Shown here: positions 12,215 through 23,486 of the stretch, piece after piece
Position numbering within the stretch: position 1 is the stretch's first letter
Layout: every line of letters starts with the position of its first letter
DNA from: Anaspis maculata
Lineage: Eukaryota > Arthropoda > Insecta > Coleoptera > Scraptiidae
Assembly (NCBI GenBank): GCA_949128115.1
Contig: OX421962.1
Coordinates: 100,780,836-100,844,835 of the forward strand
Direction: 5' to 3'
DNA: 64,000 bases
The notes under the pieces: generated by a model
Databases searched by the model: none
The model's input: the letters and a program-made list of their open reading frames with translations, nothing else
What the model was told of the DNA's origin: nothing
Position numbers and translations under genes: made by a program

Positions 12215-12985
12215 TAAATTATTTTGAAAAAATAACTTTTTTGAAAAAATGTTTATATTTTGGTTTCAATTTGGAGTAAAAAACTCCACCATTTGTGTCT
12301 GGAACACCACATCTGATAAATGGCCGCCGTGACTCCTGCTACAAGAGGTCATACTTTTAAGGAAGTTCCTCATACAACTTACTACACTGGATTATTAGCA
12401 TACACTTCAGATTTCATGTAGCCCCGAAGAAAAAATCCAGCGGGGTTGAATCACAAGATCTGGGCGGCCCAATGTTCACCATTTTGGGAAATGACGCACC
12501 CTGGAAATTTCTCACGTAATAGACTTATTGTTTCGTGGCTTGTGTGGCTTGTAGCACCATCCTCCTGGAAGTAGGGTTGTTTTGTGTTAATCCCGTTCAA
12601 TACTGGCCAAAAAAGCTCCATCAGCGTTCTACGGTACCACTCTGAATTGACTGTGACCTTAGCACCTTCATCATTTTCGAAAAAATACGGGCGGATGACT
12701 CCGTCAACCCAAAAACCCCACCAAACTGTTACCCGCTTTGAATGAAGAGATTTCTTGACAATGGTTGAGGTGACCAACTTCAAATAAATGAAAATCAGGA
12801 CATTGAAAAAAAAACAGAAAATAAAACACGCGAAAGGGAAAGTGAGTCTAGGGAGGCGGAGCAAAATGCCTCCTGTTCCCAAAAAATTTACCATCATGAA
12901 AAATGAAACTATTGCTAAGAAATGAAACCAGTTCATCTCCCTACCTTGCGGTGTGTTAAGTAGCAAGCCTCGCTCAGAAAATGGA
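12215..12985 (-). pseudogene. Mariner-type (IS630/Tc1-mariner) transposase relic, rosa-like
   Basis: A transposase of this superfamily cuts and pastes its own element with a DDE catalytic triad. The minus-strand frame 12966-12451 carries RVTVWWGFW, then YFFENDEG, then FQEDGATSHTSHETISLL (second catalytic Asp at residue 136) and LREKFPGCVIS. The match then moves by a frameshift to PPRSCDSTPLDFF near 12450-12410 (third Asp), and later to a C-terminal GGHLSDVVFQ near 12310. About 40 residues separate the two Asp, with one residue apparently missing at the frameshift. That spacing fits the DD41D (rosa) group. The first ~70 residues of the frame do not look like transposase, so the first Asp region is lost or scrambled. 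Several frameshifts and stops make it non-functional. Confidence 0.8.
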
Positions 12986-12989
12986 TTCT

Positions 12990-13640
12990 ACAGTAATCTT
13001 CGCAGATTACTACAGAAAGTATAATTATATCATATAAGACACATGCACGCATACAATAAATATCATTATTGTATTGTTGTTATCCTGGAAACTCCTAAAA
13101 AGCTGTTTGGCAAATAATTACTTCTCTTCCTACGGTGAAGCGAAATATACTTGTCAAATATATCATCTGAGATGAAATGGCCATTTATGTAAAAAGTGAG
13201 AAAACGAAAGTACAAGAAAAACTGTATGCAACCCGTGAGGAATACGGATGATTATTTAACTAATTTTAAAGTTTGAGAGACATGAACAAAGCAAGTCTGA
13301 AATAGGACCTTTTTGATGTAGAAAGTACGGGGAATAGTTTCATCTCCATCGTACCTATTTTGCGTTAACACCATGGCACCGTTGAGGGCCGTTTTTGCCC
13401 CATAACTCGGCTAACCTAAACAAGAGCCTTGTTTTTTTTCTTTGTTAGGAGAAAATATCTGATTATTTCTGTAAAAGCTCAGTTTTATACAAAAAAAGCT
13501 CACCTCACTAAGTAATGTATTGCATTTTGCACAATATGCGTCAGAAAAAATCATATCTGAAAAACTACACTCAAGTCCTAAATCAGAATTTTTTGTTTCA
13601 AAAAATTCTCCAATACTTTGGCCTCATTTACTTAAATTAG
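12990..13640. other. Unassigned stretch
   Basis: AT-rich sequence with no coding signal or repeat ends recognised. Confidence 0.45.
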
Positions 13641-15540
13641 TCCCGAAATTAATGCAACGAAATTCACAGGAAGGTAGACAATTGAAGAATATGGGGACTA
13701 CCTTGATCAAAATACTCTCGCAAACGTAATAACAGAGATACAGGCATTCTAAGTTGGTTTTTTAAAACAGTTTTTTTTGCATAACTTTTGAACCGTTAAG
13801 TCGATTTTATTCGAATTTGAACAAAAGTTTACTAAAATAGGTCTCTATCAAACATTTTCAGGGGCGAAGATAATAGGGGGTACCTTCTCCCTTTTCCCCC
13901 TCTTTTTCACCCCCTGATTATTTTAGGAAATGATTGCTATTTTTGAATTCTACGTTCAATTTGAAGAAAAAGGTGCTCGCGTAAAATTTTGATTGAAGGC
14001 TTCATTTTTTTGAATATTTGGGTTTGAAACTTTGAAGAACATCTCGAAAACACCATTATCAAGGCCTCAAAGATTAAAATTCAAGAGAACTCAAGATTCC
14101 TCAACTGAAATAAGTTTTCTAGGTGTTTTGAGTTGATTATCGCCCACATACCCAATTCAAGCAATCAGAACAACCGAATGAGACCCACGTGACGGGGTTT
14201 AAGCTATCGATTAATGCACACTAGGAGGTGATTAATGCACACTAGGTAATAGCACCGGATTGAAATATTTTTGGGCCCACGAATAATATATGTAATTGAA
14301 ACGACTGTATTTATACTTGTTTGAACTGAAATTTCAGTACTGGTGCGCTTAAAAGGTCTTCCACTTACTAAAATACAATTTAACAACCTATTGGACTTCG
14401 TTTCAGCGTTGTTTCCAGCAACGAGGCCCCTTCCTTTATCCGCTACGGTCTATGTCCGCGAGTCCGCGACTCGCACTCTCCTCTCATGCGCTGTCAACAG
14501 GTGTTAGTGACATTTAGTTTTTAGCTCTACCAGTCTACCGCCCATGTGAAACTACTGGGTTGTGAACTACCACTCATGGCAAGATAATCATTATTTAGCC
14601 AAGCAGAACTAGCTTGATTTAGTAGTGAGCTTCACAAGTGTATTCAGTTATTAGAAAGAAGAAAAAACAAACATTCTTACCCTTCTCTTGAAATTGATTT
14701 TTTTTTCAACAAGGCATGCTTTAGAATTGACAGTTCAATCAATAGTTCAACCTACTATTTCTACTAGTAGTCTATTTGGGCGATAATCTGCTAAATTCAA
14801 CTTGTGCTTTGTGTTTTATTCGAGTTAAATGCTTTAAATTCCTCAAACAAACTATCAATCACTCGAAAAGTAGACCCGATATTATCTTGGACAAAATCCC
14901 TCGACTTTGTCTCGGGATTTTAGTCAGATAATATCGGGTCTACTTTTCCCTCGTGATTGACAGTTGTTTTCGAGTTAAAACGATTTAACTGAAAAAACAC
15001 TAAGCACCTTGTTATATTACAGTTGATTATCTACCATTTATGCTGAAAAACATGAAGCTTTTCAGAAAAAAAAATTGGGCCCTGAGAAGTGGCGATTTTG
15101 GGATGTTTTCCACAGTTTCAAACACAAATATCTCTCCCGAAAATGAAGCGTCTAGTAACAATTTTGCAAGAGTAACTCTCTAAATTGAACGTAGAACCCG
15201 AAAACTGGAACAATTTCCAAAATTTATTAGGGGGTGTGAAAAATAGGGAAAAAAAGGGAAGGTACCCCCTGTTATCTTCGCCCCTGAAAATGTTTGATAA
15301 AATACGTTATTATTTTTCAATAGAGACCTATTTTGGTAAACGTTGGCTTGAATTTGAATTAAATCGGTTCAACGATTCAAAAGTTATGCAAAAAAACTGA
15401 TTTCAAAAACCAACTTTGAAGGCCTGTATCTCCGCTATAACGTTTGCGAGGGAATTTTCATCAAGAAAGTACATACCTTTATCTTTCAATTTTCTAGCTC
15501 CCTGTGAATTTTGTTGCATTTATTTCGGGACACCCTGTAT
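13641..15540. mobile_element. Fold-back element C, TCCCGAAATTAATGCAAC ends
   Basis: The left end (TCCCGAAATTAATGCAACG at 13641) lacks the outermost TACAGGGTG. The right end (GCATTTATTTCGGGACACCC, ending CTGTAT at 15540) keeps it. The arms, about 500 bp each (13641-14150 and 15020-15540), share AGGTAGACAATTGAA, GGGGCGAAGATAATAGGGGG and the central AAAATTTTGATT module also present in element B. The loop (about 14150-15020) is unrelated DNA that includes the hairpin at 14820-14979. Confidence 0.75.
14820..14979. repeat. Strong hairpin flanked by short direct repeats
   Basis: TCAATCACTCGAAAAGTAGA, CCCGATATTATCT and AAAATCCC (14855-14900) face their inverse (14914-14960) across a loop of about 13 bases. 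TCGAGTTAAA occurs just outside on both sides, near 14820 and 14970. This resembles a tiny MITE inserted in the loop of element C. Confidence 0.65.
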
Positions 15541-15668
15541 ACATATAGAAAATCATGAAAACAAAAAAGTTCCTCGTTGGCTGAGAATCATGATGCATTC
15601 ATAGCTGATGAAAATGTTCAAAAACTAAATAAATGAATAATAAACCATTGTTCCTCAATCGCTGTTAA

Positions 15669-15855
15669 GCTGAGTTTATGATGAGCGATTTTTTGCCGCG
15701 ATTTGAGCTGAGCTGAGCGGAGCGGAGCGATTTTTTTGCCTAGGCCAATTACAATGCGGGGACGTGACATCATGAATGGACAGGATTGGTCCAGACAAAA
15801 AAAAATCGCTCAGCTCAGCTCCGCTCCGCCGGGTATCGCTCATCATAAACTGAGC
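15669..15855. mobile_element. 187 bp MITE, GCTGAGTTTATGATGAGCGA ends
   Basis: The termini GCTGAGTTTATGATGAGCGA and TCGCTCATCATAAACTGAGC are inverted repeats with one mismatch. Inside them are inverted GAGCTGAGC/GGAGCGGAGC runs. There is no coding capacity. Confidence 0.8.
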
Positions 15856-16090
15856 ATTACACTGTAACAAAGGTCTGGCTTCAATAAAAAAATAATAATG
15901 AAAACAAATAAATTGAAAGAGTGTAACACTCTGTATATGGATACAATTTCTTGCTGAAAATCAACTTTTACACGAAATATATGTGTTTAACATGGGATTT
16001 TTTGGCCGGGAATATTTTTGGTTGAAATATATTTTCACGTAGATATTTTTAGCTCGGAGGATATTCTTGGTTGGAATATTTTTGACCTTA

Positions 16091-17267
16091 TACAGGGTGA
16101 TTCATGAGTGACCTTACATAGGCTAATGGGAGATAGAGGACTTCGAGGCGAGTCAGGATCCACTGAAGAAATTTTATTTTCTCCAATGGTTTCGAAGATA
16201 CAGAGTGTTTTGTGTGTTTCGTATGAAACTTTGATTAGCGATATTTCTGAAACGGTCAGAGGTATTTTGTTGAAACTCACCAGTAATATTTCTCTATTGG
16301 AACTCATCCCGAAGCCATACCGGGTGAGTCAAAATCCAGGACCGGGCTAGCAAATAGGTTCCCCTTTTTTGTTCCATCAAAAAGTACATTTTCTGACCGC
16401 TTTTCTAAAAAACTGCTATCGGATTCAAAAAGCTAAGGAAAAATGCTTTAAGAATCACTCTTCAATTTAGATGGCACACCTAAACCGTTTCGACAATAAA
16501 ATTGAAAGTAAAATTTGTGGGTGAGTTCCCATTTTCGACCAGACATAATCGACTCATTGTCTGATTGAATTCATCCAAATTCATTTTTTAGCTTGTCTCT
16601 GTGGAATAGAAGGGCTTGGCAAGAAGAAAAATTTCATAGCCGAAGATTTTTTTTTGACGAACAAATCGAGTCTAATTTTGGTTTCACTCTCGATTTTGTC
16701 ATGAAAAAAAATGGTCGGCTCTAGATTTTTTCTTTCAACTAAGCTCTTCTATTCAACAGAGACAAGCCTAAAAATGAATTTTGATAAATTCAATCAAACA
16801 ATGAGTCGATTATGTCTGGTCGAAAATGGGAACTCACCCACAAATTTTACTTTTAATTTTATTGTCGAAACGGTTCAGGTGTGCCATCTAAATTGAAGAG
16901 TGATTCTTGAAGCATTTTTCCTTAGCTTTTTGAATCCGATAGCAGTTTTTTATAAAAGCGGTCAGAAAATGTACTTTTTGATGGAACAAAAAAGGGGCAC
17001 CTTTTTTCTAGCCCGGCCCTGGATTTTGGCTCACCCGGTATGGCTTCGGGATGAGTTCCAATAGAGAAATATTACTAGTGAATTTCAACAAAATACCTCA
17101 GACCGTTTCAGAAATATCGCTTATCAAAGTTTCATACGAAACACACAAAACACCCTGTATCTTCGTAACCATTGGCGAAAATAAAATTTCTTCAGTGGAT
17201 CCTGACTCGCCTCAAAGTCCTCTATCTTCCATTAGCCTATGTAAGGTCACTCATGAATCACCCTGTA
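16091..17267. mobile_element. Fold-back element D, 1.18 kb palindrome with TACAGGGTGATTCATGAG ends
   Basis: TACAGGGTGATTCATGAGTG at 16091 is exactly inverted at the right end, CATGAATCACCCTGTA (to 17267). The two arms match almost along their full length and meet near 16690. TA flanks both ends. Because the arms are inverted copies, the same short frame beginning MSSNREILLV appears on the minus strand (from 16307) and the plus strand (from 17051). It is a by-product of the repeat and matches no known protein. Confidence 0.85.
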
Positions 17268-17720
17268 TAAATATTTTGTCGCGTGAATAATTTTCACTTG
17301 AATATGCTGTCACAGGGATTTTTTTGCCGTAATATTGTCTTAATATTTTTGCCGTGGTACCTTTGTCTGAGATATTTTGACGCCACGCCATGTCCAATCT
17401 AGGCAACTAGAGCTTCTGCTAGAATTTTTTACGGTAATTTGCAGCAAAGTAAATAATCACATTTTCCTGCTTGCAGAATACGAGGACATAAAGTAAGATT
17501 GATGGCATAAAGTAAGATTGATGGCTGAGTCGCCGAGTTCACAAAGTTTGCCGCTGACAAAACGGCACGCTGACTCAGTTTGACCTTAGCAACCAGAGTC
17601 GATAGTAGGGGAGAGGGGGGTAACATGAAACCATAGCAATATGAGGCTAATGAGAAGAATCTTCATCAATTACCACTACACTTAATAGGGTAGTTCCCGG
17701 CCCTCTTCATGTGAGGGAAG
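17268..17720. other. Degenerate AATATTTTTG-rich sequence
   Basis: Loose repeats of AATATTTTTGNC flank element D on both sides (about 15990-16085 and 17270-17390). This suggests the element landed in a simple AT-rich tandem array. Nothing coding was seen. Confidence 0.4.
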
Positions 17721-18032
17721 CATGCGCCGGTTTTTTGACAGACGACAGCCGCAGCTTGACAGTTGACGGCGAAATCTTCGGACAAAAACGTCAAACGTCA
17801 AAGAGAATGTTAGGTTAGTGGTTTAGCGATGAAGTGGCAAAGTTTGAACATGTTAGAATGCAAGAAATCGGAGGCTTGTGAGGGAGCAAACAAGCATTGT
17901 GCGTTCGATAGTTGTTTCAGTGACTCGCGATACGTTTTTGTTGACACAAGCGCCATCTACTGAGATATGCGCAGACTTAACTTCACTCTTGTCATTTGTC
18001 CGAGGATTTTTGACAGTCGACAGTCGGCGCAT
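17721..18032. repeat. Probable degraded inverted-repeat element
   Basis: CATGCGCCGG, TTGACAGTTGACGGC and CTTCGGACAAAAACG on the left are loosely mirrored by TTTGTCCGAGGATTTTTGAC and CAGTCGGCGCAT on the right. The match is imperfect but extends over more than 80 bases per side. Confidence 0.45.
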
Positions 18033-18682
18033 CCCAGATCGCCGGTCAGGTGGGTGATCTGAACATGCGCCCTTGCGCGCAACAGTGGATGGGAACATCC
18101 CTATTATCGCTTGAAGGAGTAACAAGCGAAGCAACACCTTCTACTTCAAGTCCCCAACTGATTCTCACGCCATCCTCTTTCTTGATTGACCGGTTTCGTT
18201 CGGTCTGAATAAGTTTTACTTATTCGTAGAAAGCCAGTTTTGGAGCAGGTCCATTCACCCAGGTGCTATTCTCCCCTACGTAGTTTTCTCATCCACGTTT
18301 CCACTCGGACTATCTTTCCTATCTCACCGTATAGCGGCCCCAGCTCTATATACCCACCCAGCATCTCAAAATGCATTGGATTTTTTGCATTCCCGGCTGA
18401 TTCTCGGACTTCATCAATGAATTCCCCCGACGATTTCGTTTTTATCTATTTGCCGGGACTGGCGACGCGCGTTCTTTTGTTCTCCAGCGTATAATGGTGT
18501 TGAAAAGGCATTAGCGGCGGCTGGAAGAAAAATCCCGTTGCCACTCTCGCGATTATTAAAACCTAATGCTGGCACGGCTAGACAACCCAATTCCTTAGTG
18601 AATAGTCTGTTGATAATTAATTGTGTAAGGTATCTAAAGACAGTATTGGACGGAAATGTCACTTTCGTGAAATTTGACACCA
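18033..18682. other. Unassigned stretch
   Basis: No repeat ends or coding signal were recognised. Base composition is closer to 45% GC than the surroundings. Confidence 0.4.
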
Positions 18683-18859
18683 GCCGCTATTCTTGAATCG
18701 TGTGAGAAAAGTCCCTGGGAGTAAAATACATTCCGCAGTACACTGATGTAGCGAATGTTGCCTAAAATCGTGGTTTTAAGGCAACTTTCGCTACAGAAGT
18801 GTATTACGGATTATATAAAACTCCCAGGGACTTTTCTCACACGATTCAAGAATAGCGGC
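18683..18859. mobile_element. 177 bp palindromic MITE
   Basis: GCCGCTATTCTTGAATCGTG and the following GTGAGAAAAGTCCCTGGGAG are repeated exactly inverted at the right end. The arms continue with small gaps to a centre near 18765 (CCTAAAATCGTGGTTTTAAGG). CCA precedes the left end and follows the right end, a possible 3 bp target duplication. Confidence 0.85.
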
Positions 18860-18870
18860 CCAGATCTCTA

Positions 18871-18906
18871 TACAGGGTGAGTTCGCCACTTTTGGATCAC
18901 CCTGTA
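18871..18906. mobile_element. 36 bp mini-element, TACAGGGTG to CACCCTGTA
   Basis: Perfect 9 bp inverted ends, TACAGGGTG and CACCCTGTA, enclose only 18 bases. It is probably an extreme internal deletion of a TACAGGGTG-type element. Confidence 0.55.
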
Positions 18907-20299
18907 CTTTATATATTTAGTTACCAAGCTGGCCAAATCGAGCTCTATTTCTAATCTACAATGAGTAAAAAAAAATTTAGAGCTCGTTGAAATTTGGTGG
19001 TAGATACATTTTTTGCAGCAAAAATGCCCCCGTCTAATACGGCCTTCAATCATAAGTCTATCTAATTCTGTGGTTGTTTGCTTGCGATTATTTTCACTTA
19101 TTAGTTATTATACAGGATATTCCTTTGGAAAACCGACAAGAAATAAAAATATTTGATTTCTTCAAGTATGTTCTCAGCAACTGAATGGGCGGATAAAATG
19201 ATCGCAAAACGCAAGTCGCCTGACGCAAACAATCGAAAATTTCGCTCAAGTGCAATAAAGCGTTCACTGAACCGCCACGCCAAGGACCCCCGGAAATAGA
19301 AATGTAAGGCTAAGATTGGCTCTAAAACCAGCAATTTGCCGGTAAAAGTGACAGTGACGGTTTGAATAATATACGAGTACAAGCTAAGCCTTCCATTCTC
19401 ATGGGCTGTCCTGCTTTGACGCGCAATTCTATTGAACGCTTGGAATAACCATAGCCAAAGACAATGTACTGTATTTTCATGTTGTTTGCGACAGGCATTT
19501 TTCAACCATTTCGACTGCGCGAAAGCAAAAATCCCTCTTAATTTTTTTCTCAGGTGTATGAAAGGAGCATCACCGGAAAGCACCAAGATTTACTGACGAC
19601 CAGGCCAGTTCCTTTAGTTCAGGTTCAACTTCAATCTTGGTTTGGTTCTCATAGATTTGATTGTTGCAACCATTATTTCTGCAGTGAACCAAACCTGATT
19701 TATAGTGTTAAACTCGAAGTAAGCAACTGGGTCCAAGACTTTTTCAAGAGTCGTAAACAATAGACAACAAGTTTGAAAGCCATGCGGGTCTATGTAGAAA
19801 ACCGCTTCTGATTTTGATGTCTCTATACGGCTACTCCCCAGACAGGAAAAAATCTTGGTACAAGTGGAAGCTGAAAAGCCCAATAAACAAGAAGCGGGGC
19901 GAAATTTACGAAGTTTACAGCACATATCAAAGCATTCAGGCAAAAATTATGACACACTTTAAAAATCACTCAAGACCGCCATTTATTTATCTTCCACGCA
20001 TTTTTCTCCTCTCTCGCGCCGCTCATCCACCATCACATCCAACAAATCGCGCTTTAAAACAGTTACCAAAGAACATTAGTGAAACCCCATTGAACGAAAA
20101 CGGCCTCAGCATTTTCATCTTGCACACGATTACTTTCATTTTGCGCGTCACTAACTTGCGTTTTCTTTGAAAATGATGCGACCTGATGGAAAAACTGGAA
20201 AATTATATGAAGCTGCTTTGTGCCTCTCATAAATATATCAGCTGGAGCTGAACCATAATCAAAGCTACATTCTTTGATGACAATAATTCTCTTATTCAG
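18907..20299. other. Unassigned stretch
   Basis: A 161-codon minus-strand frame (19586-19101) is the longest here. It matches no family I know and has overlapping frames on the other strand, so I do not call it a gene. Confidence 0.4.
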
Positions 20300-21690
20300 G
20301 TTTGTTTTATCTAAACTAAATAAACTGCTGGACAACGAAGTTGTCGGTATCGGAAAAATGGTTCGACTTTGGAGACCAATAACTTCCGAATTGCAGATGT
20401 GATTCCCATTTTGTTTGTTGTGTTAATCAGTCTAATGTTTCCGTAACCTATCCTGTTATGATGATTATTAGAAAACTTCATGTAAAATCTTTACAGGATG
20501 ATACGTGAAATGCTGCAAAATTGCACTGAATTTATCGTACCCCCATTTTGTCAAAAAAAAAAAATATGTATTCGAATTTTGGAATTACCCAGATTGGAAG
20601 TCTAGCATTGAAGATGGAAAATTTTATGTTGAATATTACAGATTTGCCTTATTTTCTTGCGAGATTGGGTCACTTGTCACTTTTGCTGAATGGATGTTGA
20701 CACTGAGCAAGATTGTTCGTACAACAGTCCAGGACAATTTTACTCTCAACACAACCCGAACATTTGGTGTGGGGCCAAGCAGGGGTCACTTTTTCAAGTG
20801 GTTGTCAGTGCTTGTTTTTCGTACGTTAAATTTCTTCAGAATTTCAGATGTGAAGCATATCTATTTGCAAGTTTAAGCCCCTGAACATGGTTACGATGTA
20901 AAACTTTAGTTTCCGAGTGAAGTAAAGTCACTCTGGACGTTATACTTTTTGTGCTTGTGCTATGCCTGAGTTTCGTTAATATGCAACATTCAACATAAAA
21001 ATTTATATCTTTATTGTTCGACTTCCAATCTGAGTAATTTCAAAACCGTTTTGAGATAAGACACCACACTTCATGATTTTTGTATTAGAATATTGAAAAA
21101 ATATATTTTTAAAAAGACAACAAACACGCGAATATAAATAAATATTGCGCCTCTTAAATTAGTATATAAAAAAAATAGCATCTGCGGAATGCCTTTGATA
21201 GATGGCGCCGCTTGGAGGACTCACATATTAGGAGTCCTCTTGGGTGTATATTACCATGAGTTCTCTGACTGCCACAGCATCGGATGGTTGAGCTGATCAC
21301 GCCTGCGCACTGATGAGCCCCCAGTAGGGGCAAAACACGTGTCTGTGCAGTTGTTCGGTTAGACCGTCTGATGTTGTGGTAGTCGGAGAGCTTTGTTTTA
21401 ATAAATATATTTTTGGAAAATGGGGGTACGATGAAGTTGTTGCAATTTTGCACTATTTCACGTATCACCCTGTAGAAAACTTACATGAAGTTTCTCAACA
21501 TTCACTATTATAGGATGGGTTACGGGAAGACTAAGGTAGTTAATGCAACAAACAAAATGGAAATCGCGATCGGGAGATATTGGCCTCCAAAGTGGAACCA
21601 TTTTTCCGATACCGACAACTTCGCTGTCCAGCAGTTTAGATGAGAGAAAGATTGATCTAACCAACGCAGGACACAGAATCGGAATCAACC
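20300..21690. mobile_element. Inverted-repeat element enclosing a ribozyme-bearing insert
   Basis: The left arm (20300-20562) has CTGGACAACGAAGTTGTCGG, TATCGGAAAAATGGTTC, ATGATACGTGAAATGCTGCA and ATCGTACCCCCATTTT. The right arm (21419-21690) repeats all of these inverted. The enclosed 20563-21418 differs in texture and includes the hammerhead motif near its right side, so it is likely a separate insertion. Confidence 0.65.
21303..21350 (+). ncRNA. Type I hammerhead ribozyme motif (Penelope-like/retrozyme type), probably inactive
   Basis: A hammerhead ribozyme cuts its own transcript. The order here is stem I CTGCGCA (21303-21309), core CTGATGA (21310-21316), stem II GCCCC, loop CAGTA, GGGGC (21317-21331), then AAAAC. 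A two-base-pair stem III with loop ACGT ends in GTC (21341-21343), and stem I closes with TGTGCAG (21344-21350). Stem I pairs over 7 bases with one G-U, and stem II pairs over 5. The tiny stem III is characteristic of the hammerheads described in Penelope-like retroelements and retrozymes. The one departure is A at 21332 where the core needs G (GAAA reads AAAA), which should abolish cleavage. No reverse transcriptase frame is adjacent, so the host element is only a fragment. Confidence 0.75.
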
Positions 21691-23486
21691 AAGGCATACA
21701 AAAGTAATTAGCCTTCAAAATCGAACGATATTTTTCGATGGTCAGACTAATAATTTGTCTGGCAGCTTATTCAAAAATTTGATTCCGATGCTCTCATGAA
21801 TACCACCTTTGGAATTTACGAAGCACTAGGATTAGGTATATGATATGATATGATGCCTAATTCACTTTCACTCAACGGTCTTACGATATCTTAGCTGCTG
21901 CAAGTAAAGATCCAGTATGTTGTCGTTTGCTTTGATGACGTAACGTAACGCAATCTTGTTAATCATTAGCACATTCCCCTTCAAATTGGTGTACCCATCC
22001 ACATATATGTTTTTCTTTTGATCTTGATGTGTGGAATGATGTACAGGGTTGGTGAGCAGATGTTTCTGAAAAACTGATGAATATAAATTGAAGAAGTTGA
22101 TAATGAGAAATATTCGCTGCCATGCCGCATATCCTGTACATACGCATGTTCATTTCGTATACGACGTATAATCTATATCATGCTTATTAAGTACACCACT
22201 TGCTCTTCTGCTACACAAACAAACACATTTGGTAATATTGGATTTGTGCAAGTAACTTTGGTTGTTACGTACATAACTTCAAAGTGCACTTAACAAGATC
22301 TCAGACGTGATTCCCCAGAGGCGTGCCGACAAATTGGGTTAGTTATTTAGTTATTATATAAGTAAACGAAGCTGTTATCGTGCTACATTAGTGAGAGGAT
22401 GTTTCAATCTTTTTCTATCTTTTTTTGTATGGATTGGTTGTGGGGCTGCTAAACTGTAGTCCATTTTTTTTAGACATTTTCATGCATTTTGACAAAATAA
22501 TGTGAGTAATCAAATGGGAATGGTTCTGATTTAATTTTGATCGAGATAGAGAATTGGGAGCTTAGTGTTCGGGCTGATTCGACGCAAAAGCAGACGTTCC
22601 CAAAAACCCAAACCTGAAGTCTTTTAATAATCAAATTTTCTATTGAGAAAAAAACTGACCTAATTGGAAAACTGGGAGCTAAACGATCTACTACGGCTAG
22701 TTGAAGAGTAAAAAGGAAGACTGCACCAAATTTCAATCTTCAAAAACACACCTTTTCCATTAATGTATTTCAAGACTATGTAGCGCGAAATAATCAACTT
22801 GAGGAATTTCATCTCCTGTTTGCAGCAATTTTTTTATAGACAAACGACTACCAAATTTCATCACTCAAAACACTTCCCTTCCATGATTCTACCTCTCTAA
22901 AGCGCAAAATGTTGAACTATAGAAATTCCATTCCTTGTCTAAGTGCAGCAATTTTTTCATAACAGTATTGAAATTCCACTCCCTTTCGTAACAATTCCAT
23001 TCTTCTTTCTGATGTTTTACTGGGCACATGAAACGATCGACTACCAAATTTCCCCTCTTAAACCTCTTCGATGTATTCCACCCCAATGAAACGCAAAATG
23101 TTCAAACTACAGCAATTTTTTTGCTAAACGAAAAATGTTACCTCTCTCCTTTAAAAATTTCACTCTTTCTTTTAAATTTTTAACTGGACACCTGGAACGA
23201 ACGACTATCAAATTTCAACCCTCAAAACATACCTTTCCTATGTATTCTACCCCTGAGTAGCGGAAATTTTGTATACCTAATAGAAGTACCGTTAACAACA
23301 TCACCCTCTACTGAATTACCCCATTTTGTCCTGAATCATCTGAATTAATCAATTTTCCAATTTTTCAAGTATTTTGACCCTACGAAGTACAAAATGTGTC
23401 TTTCAAGAAATGCGAATCCTTCACGCACCAAAATAATATACATGGTGATTCAAAGGATCTAGGAAAAAACGACCTCAGAATAAACA
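21691..23486. other. Unassigned AT-rich stretch
   Basis: Nothing coding was found. From about 22730 to 23260 there is loose similarity between successive ~130-160 bp blocks (TACCAAATTTC, TTCTACC, GCGCAAAATGTT and related strings), possibly an old, decayed tandem repeat. A TGTACAGGGTTGGTGAG string near 22040 is a terminus-like fragment. Confidence 0.4.

Noticed and set aside
16035..17290. Pair of similar frames on opposite strands suggesting a gene duplication
   Set aside because: They are the two arms of one inverted repeat.
18937..19586. 161-codon minus-strand frame at 19101-19586
   Set aside because: No similarity to any family I know, and shadow frames on the other strand; consistent with chance.
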